The translations under genes were made by a program, and so were the position numbers. Source: Isoetes taiwanensis (Eukaryota; Streptophyta; Lycopodiopsida; Isoetales; Isoetaceae). Taken from it: a stretch of DNA of 64,000 bases. The DNA is taken from assembly GCA_021234155.1 (NCBI GenBank), contig JAJEKV010000041.1, positions 13,332,310-13,396,309 of the forward strand, given 5' to 3'. This document shows positions 1 through 15,100 of the stretch, piece after piece (the first letter of the stretch is position 1; each line of letters opens with the position of its first letter). The notes beneath the pieces are model-generated. The model was not told where the DNA came from. It saw only the letters and a list, made by a program, of their open reading frames with translations, and made no database searches.

Positions 1-3000
1 CCAAGGCTACGTATTGCTGTTTTATTGTAATCAGCGAGGTCTAGACCCAAATATTTTAAAAAGAAACCATATGATGTAATAGAGATAAGCAAACGCCTTC
101 ATTTTTTGCAAATCGTTGATCCTACCATCCCTCTATACAAATATAAGGGCAACTTGGTGGAATGTCTTCGCATTAAATGTGCATATAGTAGAATTTACAA
201 ATGGAAAGGCTCTTTGTTACTCAACTCTTTACCTAGATAATGGAAAAGCATACACATCAAGGTAAAACAATTATCACCCACATTGCTTGTACCTAGTTAT
301 GATGTGAGTTGAAGCAAGGTTGTGGAAATGTATCTAGCCCCAAGTGCACAAACTCCATCATGTGATACCATAGGCCCCATGGATGATATAAGTAAAACAT
401 CCAATTCAATTCAATTGGACGCCATTTCACTTTCATTAGAGGCCTCGCAGATGTAGTCTTAGATTGCTAGAAGCTTTCACATGATGAAAAACACACATAA
501 TGCTTTTAAATTAGTAGTTTTATCAGAATGGTTATTTCGTACTTAAGATCATGTCAACCTTGCATTTGCTCCCTTCCGCATCGCTGTTGTAGATAATGGA
601 GCTCAAATTGAAATAATGTCATTTCCAAACCTTGTTCGTGGTTTAACTAAAAGATGCAATGGGAGTAGTATAGTACACTCAAGAATGGTACTCACTCTAT
701 TTTCCCTTGAAAACATTACAATGTAATTTTTCAAGGACCTAATTCTTATCCAAGATCTAGTAATCCATATAATGGAAATTAAATTCTAATTATCCTGTGA
801 ACATAGAGCACATCCTTTTAGTTCAAGTATATTTCCCTTCCAAGTCAAAGTTCAAGCATCCTAATCGTTTTCAATCTCCTCAAGTTCACCATTTCCTGCT
901 TGGAATATGTCCATCTCTTTCTTTCTTTTGGTACCTTTAAGCATTTAGAGGAGCAAGTTACCGCCCTCTCACCAAATCTATATAATCATGAGTTTCTACC
1001 ATTAATTTTCTTATGTGTTAGGAGCATGCAACTCGCATCGACAACCGCACCTCTTCGCTCTCTCATTTGGTTCTTCTTTCTCTTCGCCTTGGCTTGAGTC
1101 AAGTTTACCCGCCGGGTTTCGGGCCCAAAGACTCTCGCCTCATATAACCCCTCTAAGTTCCTCCCCCATCTTCCTCCCATTTCTTTGTCTTTAGCGCACT
1201 CCACCTCCGTGATTTCAGGGACAGCTTTGTAGAGACATGTCCCTTACCATAACAATTATAACATACCAACTTTTCCAAGCTAAGGCAATTGTTTCAAATG
1301 CATAATTGTCAAAGTTGTAATATGGCCCAACATTGCCTTGTTATTGTAATAATTCAGCCTTCCCTTCACCTTTAAACTTGCTCGCGGTGTACAACACCTC
1401 CGCTGCTCCGGTCATCATCATCATTTGCTCCTCTCTTTGCTCTAAGCTTAGTTCTCACCATTTTGAATGGCATGCTCCCTTGAGCCGCCTCAAAAGCTGG
1501 CCAACCCATGATTTGATACGCATCTTGCAATGCTAAAACTTGATACCGCCATATTTAGAATGACTCTGACCTTCAAGATCCGCGAACGCATTCCATCTTC
1601 TCTCAAGAAATTCGGGTTAGATTTTCATCTTTTGTCATGTGTCGCTTAAGTCTTTAATCGCTTTTCCAAAACATCTATCCGAGATGATGATTTGGCCTCA
1701 TAAGTTCTTTCCATATAGAGCCACATATTCTTGGTGACATAATTCTTAACTTTAATTTGATAACCTAACCAACCTTCCAAGTGATTATGGCTTGGGCTTC
1801 GAGCAAGTAATCTTAAGTCCTTCATCACCGGTCTACAAGCTAAATCTTTGCACCAAGTTGTCGGGCGCTTATTCACCTTCTGTGGAATCTCGTATAAAAC
1901 TCGAAGTTTGAGTTTGAAGTCCCTCAGAATCATAGTAGCAAAGAGGATCGCCTCACAAGATTTGTATCAATTAGATACCATAAACTCTCAAATTCTAGAA
2001 CTTGTCAAATGTCTTGTTTCCAAATCTGAAATCCCCTTCACCTTTTAAAAACATCTATGGCATTTAAAAAGATTTTAAATTCAAATTGATGACATGATAA
2101 CCTATGCTCGATACTTCAAATGTAGAAGCAACAAGGTACAAGTTTATAAAATGAGAACCACTTAGAGTAATTATATGCACCAAGATTATTCTTTTCAATG
2201 TTAATAGCCACTTCAAAGAATTAGGCACAAACAATTTTTCAATGAAATATGCCCTTCATTTAATTTCTAAGTAACTTACTATAGCTTTGAAATTAATCGA
2301 CTCAAATAGTTCCTCATAGCCCAAGTAAGCCTTGATTACACAAATGTTGTTCATCCGAACATGCATCACACATGCATGCCTTATACAAAATAAATACTTG
2401 TTCAATTTAATAGTGTTCAAATTCTACCTATGCCTAACCGGGCCTCCACTTTGGACCGACCTCCTATTTCCCTTTATTCTTCTTATGGCTCCAAAATATT
2501 GGACCCATTTATCATACTACAAATAGTTAAGATTAACTTAACCATCATGCTCAAAATTAGAGTCACTAAAATGGTCATGGCGCTTTATCTTATTCTTTGA
2601 AAACTCCTTGAACATGATCTTCTTTCCCTAGTTCATATAAATGGTTTTCCAATGTTCATAAGGTCATCATGTCAATCTTCGCCTTACTACTTAGAATACA
2701 TGTACAGCTAGGGACATTATAAGCCTGCTTAGTTATATAAATAACTTAGTCATGCTCCCTTTATTACTCCTCAATGGTGTACAAGGTTACTCAAGTGGCC
2801 TTGTACGCTGATGCGGGCTCTAAATATAATGCATTTATGGCGATACTTTTGGGGAACATCATAACATCACACACCCTAATACTGGGTCTACCGAATTTCT
2901 TCTCTCTTTTCTCAGCCTTTTACTTCACTTTGTATTAACACTATGAAGTTTCAACTACCGATACCTATCGCTAAAAAGAAATATAACACCAAAAAAAAAT

Positions 3001-3727
3001 CAAGGTCGATCATTCTACTTTTCCTCAAGAATTGTCTTCTTGTTAAAGAAACTTATTTTATCTACAAATAATGATTCTTAAAACTATAGTTTATGCTAAA
3101 CAAAGCTGAACAAAAAACTTATACATCATACCCTAATAATCTACTCTAATTTGTTCTCCTCTCTGTTATCTCACTTTGTATTAATACTATGAAGCTTCAA
3201 CGCTAATAATACCTATGGCTAAAAAAAGTTGTCACAACACAAAAAAAATAAAGGTTAGATCATTCTAGTCTTCGCGAGTCAGCCCTTGTTAATAAAACTC
3301 ATTTCTACCCGAGTTGCTTGTCTTCCGAATTCCTCTACTTCGTAATGCTTTCCATCACCATAAGAGCCATCACCGTACTTTGAAGGCAACAAAACATAAG
3401 AATAAAAAAAGGTCTATTAATCCATATTTTTGCGCCTCTTAAAAGCCCTATTCTTTTATCCTCTTTCTACTTTCTCTAACCGCCAAATGCCACCATACCT
3501 CTCAAGCCAGCCTCTCCCTTTTTTCTCGCCACCATACCGCCTATATTCCGTTTCTTTTGTCTATTCTCTCCCAAATTCCATTTACTCCGCAATTGCCTAC
3601 TTGGTTTTTTTATAGCACCAACTCACATTTTTGTAGGGCACCTCACATTCCACGCAGTATTTTTTTTCCCTCGCAAAATTAATGCCATATTATTTTCTAT
3701 AGCCAACATATTTTATATGAAGGGGGG
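1..3727 (-). repeat. Copia-derived array unit 1 (left end cut by window)
   Basis: This is a partial unit. The window opens at a TTTTATTGTAATCAGCG junction that also occurs at about 8472-8488. Landmarks are a pre-integrase-like segment near 660-850, gag near 1200-2060, a degraded primer-binding-like site near 2104-2118 and the possible LTR to about 3708. A direct repeat about 245 bp apart lies inside the LTR part (phrase 'tatgaag.ttcaac' at 2942 and 3188). Confidence 0.6.
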
Positions 3728-6700
3728 TATCATTTGAAATAACGCGATGAGAAGAATTATAGAAGTGGGAATAATTTCTTAACCAATAAAAATCTTGTTA
3801 AGCATAATTCAGGATTTGTTGCAAAATGATATAGTGGAGAAGGGAAAATGTGCTAGCAACGTATGCTAACAAATATGCTCATTAAGCTACTTTAAGCATG
3901 GCTTTGCATTTGAGTGGCAATGTTAATAGAGTCCTCCTACTATGGATAAGTAGAAATAAGACTATTCTTTAGTGAGAAATCATGGGGGCTAAACCTTCCC
4001 CGCAGCCCAATGAAACTAACAAAAGTATATGGAGGAAACTAATCAGCGAGGTCTAGACTCAAATATTTTAGTAAAAGAAACTATATGATGTCGCATTAGA
4101 GATAAGCAACGCCATTTTTGCAAATTGTTGATCCTACCATCCCTCTATACAAATATAAGGGCAAACTTGTGAATGGGTTCGCACATTGCAATGTGCATAT
4201 AGAATTTACATAAAATGGAAAGGCTCTTTGTTACTCAACTTCACCTAGATAATGAAAAAAGTATAAGCAACAAAGTAAAACAATTATCACCCACATTGCT
4301 TGTACCTAGTTATGATGAGTTGAAAGGTTGTGGAATGCATTCAGCCAAAGGCACAAACCCATCAAGGTGATACCATAGGCCCTTATTTTTTGATGATATA
4401 AAACATCCAAATTCAATTCAATCGACTCGCTTATTTCACTTTCATTAGATACCGTGAGATGTAGTCTTATAGATTGCTAGAAGCTTTACATGCATGTGAA
4501 AAAACACACATAAGTTTTAAATTATTAGTTTTATTGTAATGGTTATTTTTGTACTTAAGATCATGTCAACCTTGCATTTGCTCCCCTTCCGATCGCTGTT
4601 GTAGATACATCGAGCTCAAATTGAAATAATGTCATTCCCAAACCTTTGTTACGTGTTTAACTAAAAGATGCAATGGAGTATAGTACACTCAAGAATGGTA
4701 CTCACTCTTATTTCTTCTTTCCCTTTGGAAAACATTACAATGTATTCTCAAGGACCTAATCTTTGTATCCAAGATCTAGTAACCTATATACCTTGAATTA
4801 ATATCCTAATAATCCTGTGAACATAGAGCACATCCTTAGTTCAAGTATATTTCCTTCCAAGTCAAAAGTTCAAGATCCCACTATCTTCAATCTCCTCGAA
4901 GTTCACCTTTTCATCATTTCCCGCCTGAACATGTCCATCTCTTTCTTCTTTGGTACTTTTAAGCATTTTAGGAGTGTGTTACCGTCTCCCTTCCTCCCAA
5001 ATCTATGATCATGAGTTTACCATTAATTTTCTTATGTGTTAGAGCATGCTACTCGTAATTACGTGAGACTCCCTTCTCAGCTCTCCTCTCTACATTTGCC
5101 TTCTCAGCCTTTGGCTTGAGTCAAGCTTATCACTGGTTTCCTCTGCCCAACACCTCGCCTCGCTGCTACTACCCCTGGGTTCCTCCCTCATCTTCCTCTC
5201 CTCAGCTTTTGTCTTTATGTAATCTTAATTTCCGTGATTAGGACAGCTTTGTAGAGACATGTCCCTTTACCATAACAATTATAACATACCTTCCACCTTT
5301 CCAAGCTATGCGCTTTGTTTTTCAAAATGGCCATAATTGTCAGTTGTAACATGGGCCCAACATTGCCCTTGTTATTGTAATAATTGCTTCCTTTCTACCT
5401 TTAAACTTCCCCTGCGGTACAACACTTCCGCTTGCCCTGTCATCATCATCAATTTTGCTCCTTTGCTCTAGTTTAGTTCTCACCATTTTGAATGGCATGC
5501 TCCTTGAGCCGCCTCAAAAGCGGCCAACTCGGGATGATTTGATACGCATCTTGCAATGGCTAAAACTTGATAATGCTTCATTTAGAATGACCCCCGCACC
5601 TTCAAGATCTCTAATCCATTCCATCTTCAAGAAATTCTAAGTAGGATTATCTTGTAGGTCATGCGCTTTTTAAAGTTCCCTGACCGCTTTTTCCAAAAAC
5701 ATCTATCCGAGATGATGATTTGGCCCCTCATAAGTTCTTTTTTCCATATAGAGCCACATATCTCTTCTTGGTGACATACCTCTTTTAACTTTAATTTGAT
5801 AATCGAATCCAACCTTCCAAGTGATTATGGCTTAGCCGATAATCTTAAGTCCTTCTTCATCACCGTCTACAAGCTTAACCTGCACTCAAGTTGTCGGGTG
5901 GGGCGCTTGTCCACCTTCGGCCAGGAACCTCGTACAAAACTCCGAAGTTTGAGCTTTCGAAGTCCTCGTGAACTATAGTAGCTAGGACGCCCTCAATGCA
6001 TTTGTATCAATTAGATACCATAAACTTTCAAATTCTAGAACTTGTCAAATGTCTTGTTTCCAAACTGGAATCCCCTTCACCTTTAAAAACATTCATGGCA
6101 TTTAAAGATTTGCACCAACTGACGTATACATAACCTATGCTCGATACCAAATGGAGAAGCAAATAAGGTAAGTTTATAAAATGAGAACCACTTAGAGAAT
6201 TTATGCACTAAGATTATTCTTCAATGTTAATAGCCACTTCAAAAGAATTAGGCAATAAACAATTTTTTCAATGAAATATGCCCCTTCATTTAATTTCAAG
6301 TAACTTACTATAGCTTTGAAATTAATGTGACTCAAATAGTTCTCTTGGCTAGCCCAAGCCTTGATTACAATGTTAGGTTCCATCCTGACTGATGCATCAC
6401 ACATGCATGCCTATACAAAATACTTGTTCAATTTAATAGTGTTCACCGCAGCCTATGCTTCTAACCGCCTCCACCTGACGCCTTGGACCCACCTCCTATT
6501 TTATTCTTCATGGCTCCAAAATATTGGACCGATGTATCATACTACAAATAGTTAAGATTAACTTCTAACCATCATGTCGTAAAAATTAGAGTCACTAAAA
6601 TAGTCATGGCGCTTATCTTAGTTTTCCCTTTTGAAAACCTTTGAACATGATCTCTTCCCTAGTTCATATAAATGGTTTTCCAATGTTCATAAGGTCATCA

Positions 6701-7710
6701 TGTCAATCTTCTCGGCCTTATCAAGTAAATGTATGTACGCTAGACATTATAAGCCTAAGGTTGGCTTAGTTATATAAAATAACTTAGCTTCTGCTCCCCT
6801 TTATTACCCTCCTCGATGGTGTACAAGGTTACTCAAGTGGCCTTGTACAAGGATCGCAAATCTTAAAATATAATGTATTTATATGCATATTTTGGGGAAC
6901 ATCATAACATCACACCCTCAATAAATAATCTCTTTCCCTCTAATTTCTTCTCTTTTCTCAGCCTTTTACTTCACTTTGTATTAACACTATGAAGTTTCAA
7001 CTACATACCTATCGCTATCATTCTACTCTTCTCGCAATTGTTCTTTATTAAAGAAACCTTTTCATTTATCTACAAATAATGATTCTTAAAAACTATAGTT
7101 TATGCTAAACAAAAAGTTTTAACAAAAAACTTATACACCATGCTACCCTCAATAATCTTACCTCAATTTGTTCTCCTCTCGCTAAGTTATCTCAATTTCA
7201 GATAATACTATGAAGCTTCAAACGCTAATACCTATGGCTAAAAAGAAACACAACACCAAAAAAAAAAGGTTAGATCATTCTAGTCTTCTCGCAAATGTCC
7301 TTGTTAATAAAACTCACTTCTACCTCGGAGTTGCTTCTCTGGTTCTTCTCCAAATTCCTCTACTTCAGGTCAAGTTTATCAAATTCATAAGAGCTCTAAT
7401 ACCAAATTTTGAAGGCAACAAACATAAGAATAAAAAGGTCGCATTAATCCATATTTTTGCAAAATTTCCTTAAAAAGCCCTATTCTTTATCCTCTTCTAA
7501 CTCACAATGCCACCATACCTTCTCCGCTTCCTCCCTTTTTTCTCGCCACCATACCTCCCGCCTGCCCAAGGTTTCTTTGTCTATTCTCTCCCATTCCATT
7601 TACCTCAATTGCCTACTCTGGTTTTTTATAGCACCAACTCACATTTTGTAGGGCACCTCATTATCTCCATCGCAGATGTTTCACCACACATTTTCTTCAT
7701 ATAGCCACCA
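3728..7710 (-). repeat. Copia-derived array unit 2
   Basis: A complete unit of about 3.98 kb with the same segment order as unit 1. The gag region lies at about 5240-6110 and the primer-binding-like GCTCGATACC at about 6139. The possible LTR runs from about 6150 to 7705. It differs from its neighbours by many 1-4-nt insertions and deletions, so no gag frame remains open. Confidence 0.6.
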
Positions 7711-10700
7711 GACATTTGAAATAAAGCATGAGAAGAATTATAGAACTCGAATAATTTCTAACCAATAAAAATCTTCTTGAAGTACACTTAGTGGAGAAGG
7801 GAAAATGTAAAGCAAGAACGATAACAAATATGCTCATTAAGTTATCATTTAAGCATGGCTTTGCATTTGAGTGGCAAAATGTTAATAGTCCTCCCTACTA
7901 CATGGATAAGTAGAAATAAGACTATTCTAGTGAGAAATTGTGGGCTAAACCTTCCCGCGTACCCAATGAAACTAACAAAAGTATATGGAGTGAAACTAAT
8001 CAGCAGGTCTAGACCCAAATATTTTAAAAGAAACCACATATGATGCCGCATTAGAGATAAGCAAACGTACCATTTTTTGCAAATTGCTGTCCTACCATCC
8101 CTCTATACAAATATAAGGGCAACTTCAGGAACGTCTTCAGTGCATTAAATGTGCATATAGAATTTACAAATGGAAAGGCTCTTTGTTACCTTTCGTAACT
8201 TACCTAGATAATGGAAAAGCATATAATATCAAAGTAAAACAATTATCACCCACATTGCTTGTACTCTAGTTATGATGAGTTGAAAGGGTTGCGTGGAGAA
8301 ATGGCCTGCACAAACTCCATTGGCAGATACCATAGGCCCCATGGATGATATAAAACATCCAATCACCAATTGACCGCTTATTTCACTTTCTATATTAGAT
8401 ACCGTAGATGTAGTCTTAGATTAAGTTGTGAAGCTTGGCTAATATGAAAAACACACATAATGCTTTTAAATTAGTAGTTTTATTGTAATCAGCGTAGGTC
8501 TAGACCGTAAATATTTTAAAAGAAACCATATGATGTCGCATTAGAGATAAGCAAACGCCATTTTTTTGTAAATTGTTGATCCTACCATCCTCTATATACA
8601 AATATAAGGGCAAACTTCTTGGTGGAATGGGTTCGTACAAGTAATAAATGTAGCATATAGAATTTACAAATGGAAAGGCTCTTTGTTACTCTAAACTACC
8701 CAGATAATGAAAGATAAGCAATATCAAGGTAAAACAATTATCACCCACATTGCTTGGTGTACCTAGTTAAGGATGAGCTTGAAAGGCTGCGGAATGTATC
8801 TAGCTGCACAAACTCCATCAAGGATACCATAGGCCCCATGGATGATATAAACATCCAATTCAATTCAATTGATTCGCTTATTTCACTTTCATTAGATACC
8901 GTAGATGTAGTCTTTAGATTGCTAGAAGCTTGGCTACTTATGAAAACACACACACGCTTTAAATTAGCAGTTTTATCAGAATGTTATTTTTGTACTTGGC
9001 GATCAAGGTCAACCTTTGCATTTGCTCCCCTTCCATCGTAAGCATGTGTGATACTCGGAGCTCAAATTGAAATAATGTTCATTTCCAAAACCTTGTTCGT
9101 GGCTTAACTAAAAAGATGCAATGGGAGTATAGTGTACACTCGCAATGGTATCAATTTATTTTCCTTGAAAATATTACAATGTATTTTTCAAGTGACGTAC
9201 CTTTGTATCCAAGATCTAGTAAATCATATACGGAAATTAAATTCCTAATTATCCCGTGAACATAGAGCACATCCCTTTTAGTCTTCAAGTATATTTCCTT
9301 CCAAGTCAAAAGTTCAAGCATCCCACTGGCCTTCAATCTCCTCAAGTTCACTCATTTCCCAGCCTTTAGAACATGTCCATCACTTCTTTCTTTTGCAGTT
9401 TTTACATTTTAGAGGAGCAAGTTATCGCCCCCTGCAAATCTATAATCATGAGTTTACCATTAATTTTCTTATATGCTACATGCAACTCCGTAATTGGCCG
9501 CACTCTTCGGCTCTCATTTGGTTCTTCTTCACCTTGGCTTGAGCCGAGTCAAGCTTCTTATCACTGGCTTCCTCAGGCCCAAAGACCCCCTCGCTGCCAT
9601 AACCCCTGCTCCTCCCCATCTTCCTCCCCGCCTTTATTCCCCAGCGCACTCCACCTCCAGTATTTAGGATGTCGGGGCTTTGTAGAGACATGTCCCTTAC
9701 CAACAATTATAACATACCACCTTTTTCTGCTTTAAGTACTGTTTTTCAATGGCCATAATTGTCAAAGTTGTAATATGGGCCCAAAATACTGCCCCTTGTT
9801 ATTTTAATAATTGCTTCCTTTCTTACCTTAAATCCTGCCCTGGTGGTGTACAACACCTCCTCGCTGCCTCGTCATCATCATCATTGCTCCTTGCTCTAGT
9901 TTAGTTCTCACCATTTTGAATGGCATGCTCCTTGGAGCGTGCCTCAAAAGCTGCGGCCAACTGATGATTTGATACAGATCTGCAATGGCCAAAACTTGAT
10001 ACCGGCCATTTAGAATGACCTCGCACCTTCAAGATCCAACGGCTCCATCTTCTCGCTAGGAAATTCTGCTAGATTATCTTTGCTCGCGCCGCTAGTCTTC
10101 TTTAATCAAGCTTTTCCAAAAACATCTATCCGGAGATGACATTTGGCCTCATAAGTTCTTTCCATATAGAGCCACGCCATATCTCTTGGTGACATACCTC
10201 TTAACTTTAATTTGATAACCTAACCAACCTTCCAAGTGATTAAGTGGCTTGGGCTTCATAATCTTAAGTCCTTCATCACCGCCCAAGCTAACCTGCACTG
10301 CTGTCGGGCATTGTCCACCTTCATTGTGGAATCTTCGGCAAAACTCGAAGTTTGAGCTTGAAGTCCTCAGAACTTATAGTAGCAAAGAGGGGACGCTCAC
10401 AAAGATTTGTATCAATTAGATACCATAAACTTTCAAATTCTAGAATCCTATCGTAAATGTCTTGTTTCCAAATCAAATCCCCCTTCACCTTTAAAACATT
10501 CTGGCGTATTTAAAAAGATTTGCACCAAATCGGATGACATGATAACCTATGCTCGATACCAAATGCGTAGTACAAATAAAGGTACAAGTTTATAAAATGA
10601 GAACCACTTAGAGAATTATATGCCTAAGATTATTCTTCACCAGCAATAGCCACTTCCAAAGAATTTTCAGTAATAAACAATTTTTCAATGAAATATGCCC

Positions 10701-12161
10701 TTCATTTAATTTCAAGTAACTTACTATAGCTTTGAAATTAATCGCATCTCAAATAGTCTTCGCTAGCCCAAGCCTTGATTACAATGTTAATAGGTTAACC
10801 GATCATGCATCACACATGCATGCCTATACAAAATACTTGTTCAATTTAATAGTGTTCACCCCAAGCAGCCTATGCTTCTAACCGGCTCCCACTGACACTG
10901 GACCTACCTCCTATTTCCTTTATTCTTCATGGCTCCAAAATATTGACCGATGACATACTACAAATAGTTAAGATTAACTTAACCATCATGCTCAAAAATT
11001 GGGAGTCACTAAAATGGTCATGGCGCTTATCTGTAGCTCCCTTTTGAAAACCTTGAACATGATCTTCTTCCTAGTTCATATAAAATGGTTTTCCAATGTT
11101 CATAAGGTCATCATGTCAATCTTCAGCCTTACCGCTAGAATACATGTACAGCTAGATGGCTTATAAGCCTAAGCTAGTTATATAAATAACTTAGTCATGC
11201 TCCCTTTATTACCCTCTACTATGTACAAGGTTACTCAAGTGGCCTTGTACAGTTGACGTGGCTCAAATACTAGTACGTATTTATAGCTTATATTTTGGGG
11301 AACATCATAACATCGCCACCTCAATAATCTTTTACTCCTCAATTTCTTTCTATTTCCTCGCCTTTACTTCACTTTGTATTAACACTATGAAGCTTCAACT
11401 ACCGACACCTATCGCTAAAAAAGAAAATATAACACCAAAAAAAACTGGGTCGACATTCTACTCTTCAAGTAATTGTCTTTGTGTTAAAAGAAACTTATTT
11501 TTATCTACAAATAATGATTCTTAAAAACTATAGTTTATGCTAAACAAAAGCGAACAAAACTTATACATCATACCCTAATAATCTTACCTCGAATTTTGTT
11601 CTCTCGTTGTTATCTCACTTTATATTAATAATTATGAAGCTTCAAATTCATTAAATAATACCTATGGCTAAAAAGAAACACAACACAAAAAAAAAATAAA
11701 GGTTAGATCATTCTAGTCTTCTCAAGTCCGCCCTTATTAATAAAACTCATTTCTACCCTCGTGCCAAAGCTTGTCTTCGAATTCCTCTACTCGCAGGTCA
11801 AGCTTCCATCAAATCTATAAGAGCCTAATAATGTTTTGAAGGCAACAAAAACATAAGAATAAAAAGGTCGCATTAATCCATATTTTTTGCAAATTTAAAA
11901 AGCCCTATATCTTTATCCTCTTTCCTCACTTTCTAACCGGCCAAATGCCACCATACCTCCGCCAGCCCCGCCACCATATCACCTCCCCATTCCAGTTGTT
12001 TCTTTGTCTATTCTCTCCCCACCCCCATTTACCTCACCGCTCTACTTGGGGTTTTTTTATAGCACCAACCACATTTGTAGGGCACCTCACATTCCACGCG
12101 TATTTTTCCTCACTACTTTCATACATTTTCTTTCATAGCCAACACATATTTTATATGAAGG
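7711..12161 (-). repeat. Copia-derived array unit 3 with internal duplication
   Basis: A unit of about 4.45 kb, longer than its neighbours because a segment of about 485 bp is tandemly duplicated (7997-8485 and 8486-8970). Minus-strand translation of 9151-9351 shows the GAG-pre-integrase wording 'DVLYVHGIIRNLISVYDLLD', the best-preserved pol-side motif in the array. The primer-binding-like GCTCGATACC is at 10551-10560. Confidence 0.6.
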
Positions 12162-15100
12162 TATCATTTGAAATAACGCATTTATATTGAATTATAGAAG
12201 TGGAATAATTTCTAACCAATAAAAATCTCTTGCTAGTACACTAGGATTTGTTGCAAGGTAAAATGATATATAGTGGAGAAGGGAAATGTATGCTAAAGAA
12301 CGTGATAACAAATATGCTCATTAAGTTACTTACATGGCTTTGCATTTGAGTGGCAATGTTAATTACATGGATAAGTAGAAATAAGACTATTCTAGTGAGA
12401 AATTGTGGGGGGCTAAACCTTCCCGGCAGCCCAATGAAACTAACAAAAGTATATATGGAGTGAAACTAATCAGCGCAGGTCTAGACCCAAATATTTTAAA
12501 AAGAAACCATATGCGATGCCGCATTAGAGATAAGCAAACGCCATTTTTGCAAATTGTTGATCCTACCATCCCTCTATACAAATATAAGGGCAACTTGTGA
12601 ATGGGTTCAGTGCATTAAATGTGCATATATAGAATTCGCTAAAATTCTTGAAAGGCTCTTGTTACTCAACTTCCCCACCCCATAATGAAAAAGTATAAGC
12701 AATATCAAAGTAAAACAATTATCACCCACATTGCTTGTGTAAATTAGTTATGATGAGTTGAAAGGTTAGAATGTATCTAGCTAAAGGCACAAACTCCATT
12801 GGCGATACCATATAGGCCCTATGGATGATATAAAAACATCCAATCTAATTCAATTGACGGCTTATTTCCCCACTTTCATTAGATACCGAGATGTAGTCTT
12901 AGATTGCTAGAAGTCAAGCAATTTATGAAAAACACACATAAGTTTTAAATTATTAGTTTTATTGTAATGGTTATTTTTGTACTTAAGATCAAGGTCAACC
13001 TTTGCATTTGCTCCCCCTCCGATCAAGAAGTTGTAGATACCGAGTCCAAATTGAAATAATGTCATTCCCAAACCTTGTTACGTGTTTAACTAAAAGATGC
13101 AATGGGAGTATAGTACACCTCGCAATGTACTCACTCTATTTTCCCTTGAAAACATTAAGCAATGTAATTTTTTTCAAGGACGCACTTGTATCCAAGATCT
13201 AGTAACCGATATACGGAAATTACCCTAATAATCCTGTGAACATAGAGCGCATCCTTTTAGTTCAAGTATACTCTTCCAAGTTAAAAGTTCAAGCATCCTT
13301 ACTCAGATGCTTGATCCCAAATCTATGATCATGAGTTTACTATTAATTTTCTTATGTGTTAGAGCATGCTACTCGCAATTACGTGACTCCTTTCTGCCTT
13401 CCTCTCTCTCATTTGGTTCTTCTTAGTCTTGGCTTCTGAGTCAAGTTTATCACCGGGTTTCCTCGGCCCAACACCCCCTCGCCTCGCTACATAATTCCCT
13501 CGTTCCTCCCCTCTCATCTTCCTCCTCCGCCTTTGTCTTTAAAGTGCACTCCACCTCCGTGATTGTGGACAGCTTTGTAGAGACATGTTCCCTTACCATA
13601 ACAATTATGTAACATACCAACTCTTTTCCAAGCTTAAGGCGCTTATTTTTCTCAAATGGCCATAATTGTCAAAGTTGTAACATGGCCCAACATTGCCCTT
13701 GTTATTGTAATAATTGCTTCCTTTCTACCTTTAAACTTCCCCGTACAACACCTCCGCTATTCGGTCATCATCATCACTTTTTGCTCCTTGCTCTAGTTTA
13801 GTTCTCACCATTTTGAATGGCATGCTCCTTGAGCTGCCTGCTAAAAGCGTAATAATCGGGATGATTTGATACGATCTCTTTAGTCATAAAACTTGATAAC
13901 GCTTCATTTAGAATGACTCCCTCGCATCTTCAAGATCTCTAACGCATTCCCATCTTCTCAAGAAATTCTGCTAGGATTATCTTTTGTCATGCTTTTTAAG
14001 TCTCTTTTAATCAAGTTTCCAAAAACATCTATCCGAGATGATGATTTGGCCTCATAAGTTCTTTCCATATGTGAGCCACATATTCCCTTTGGTGACATAC
14101 TTCTTAACTTTAATTTGATAACCGAACCAACCTTCCAAGTATTCGCGGCTTCAGCCTGATAATCTTAAGTCCTTTCATCACCGCCCAAGCTAACCCGCAT
14201 CACAAGTTGCTGTGGCAGCTTTGTCCACCTTCGCTTGTGGAACCTTCGTATAAACTCGAAGTTTGAGCTTGAAGTCCCCGTAGAATTATAGTAGCAGTAG
14301 GACGCCTCACAAAGATTTTTGTATCAATTAGATACCATAAACTTTCAAATTCTAGAACTTGTCAAATGTCTTGTTTCCAAATCTAAACTCCTTCACCTTT
14401 TAAAAACATCTATATATTTAAAAGATTTGCACCAAATCTTATTTAGACATGATAACCTATGCTCGATACCAAATGTAGAAGCAAATAAGGTGCAAAGTTT
14501 ATAAAATGAGAACCACTTAGAGAAATTATATGCACTAAGATTTACTCTTCATCGTTAATAGCCACTTCCAAAGAATTAGGCAATAAACAATTTTTCAATG
14601 AAATATGCCCTTCATTTAATTTCAAGTAACTTACTATAGCTTTGAATTAATCGACTCAAATAGTTCCTCATAGCCCAAGCCTTGATTACAATGTTAGGTT
14701 CATCCGGACATGCATCACACATGCATGCCTATACAAAAATACTCTGTTCATCTCTAATAGTGTGTTCGGGCCCCAAGTACCTATGCAAGTTTAACCTCCA
14801 CTTCACACGCCAAATTTTGGACCTAATTCCTATTTCCCTTTTTATTCTTCATGGCTCCAAAATATTGGACCGATGACATACTCAAATAGTTAAGATTAAT
14901 CAACCATCATGCTCAAAAATTAGAGTCACTAAAATGGTCATGGCTGCTTATCTTAGCTCCTCTTTTGAAAACCTTGAACATGATCTTCTTCTCCCTAGTT
15001 CATATAAATGGTTTTGCAATCGTTTCATAAGGTCATCATGTCAATCTTCGGCTTCCATCGCTAGAATACATGTACGTTTTTCCAGACATTATTCATATTG

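Noticed and set aside
3720-3740. Polypurine tract GAAGGGGGG as LTR boundary
   Set aside because: It is on the plus strand while gag is on minus, and it is not conserved in the other units.
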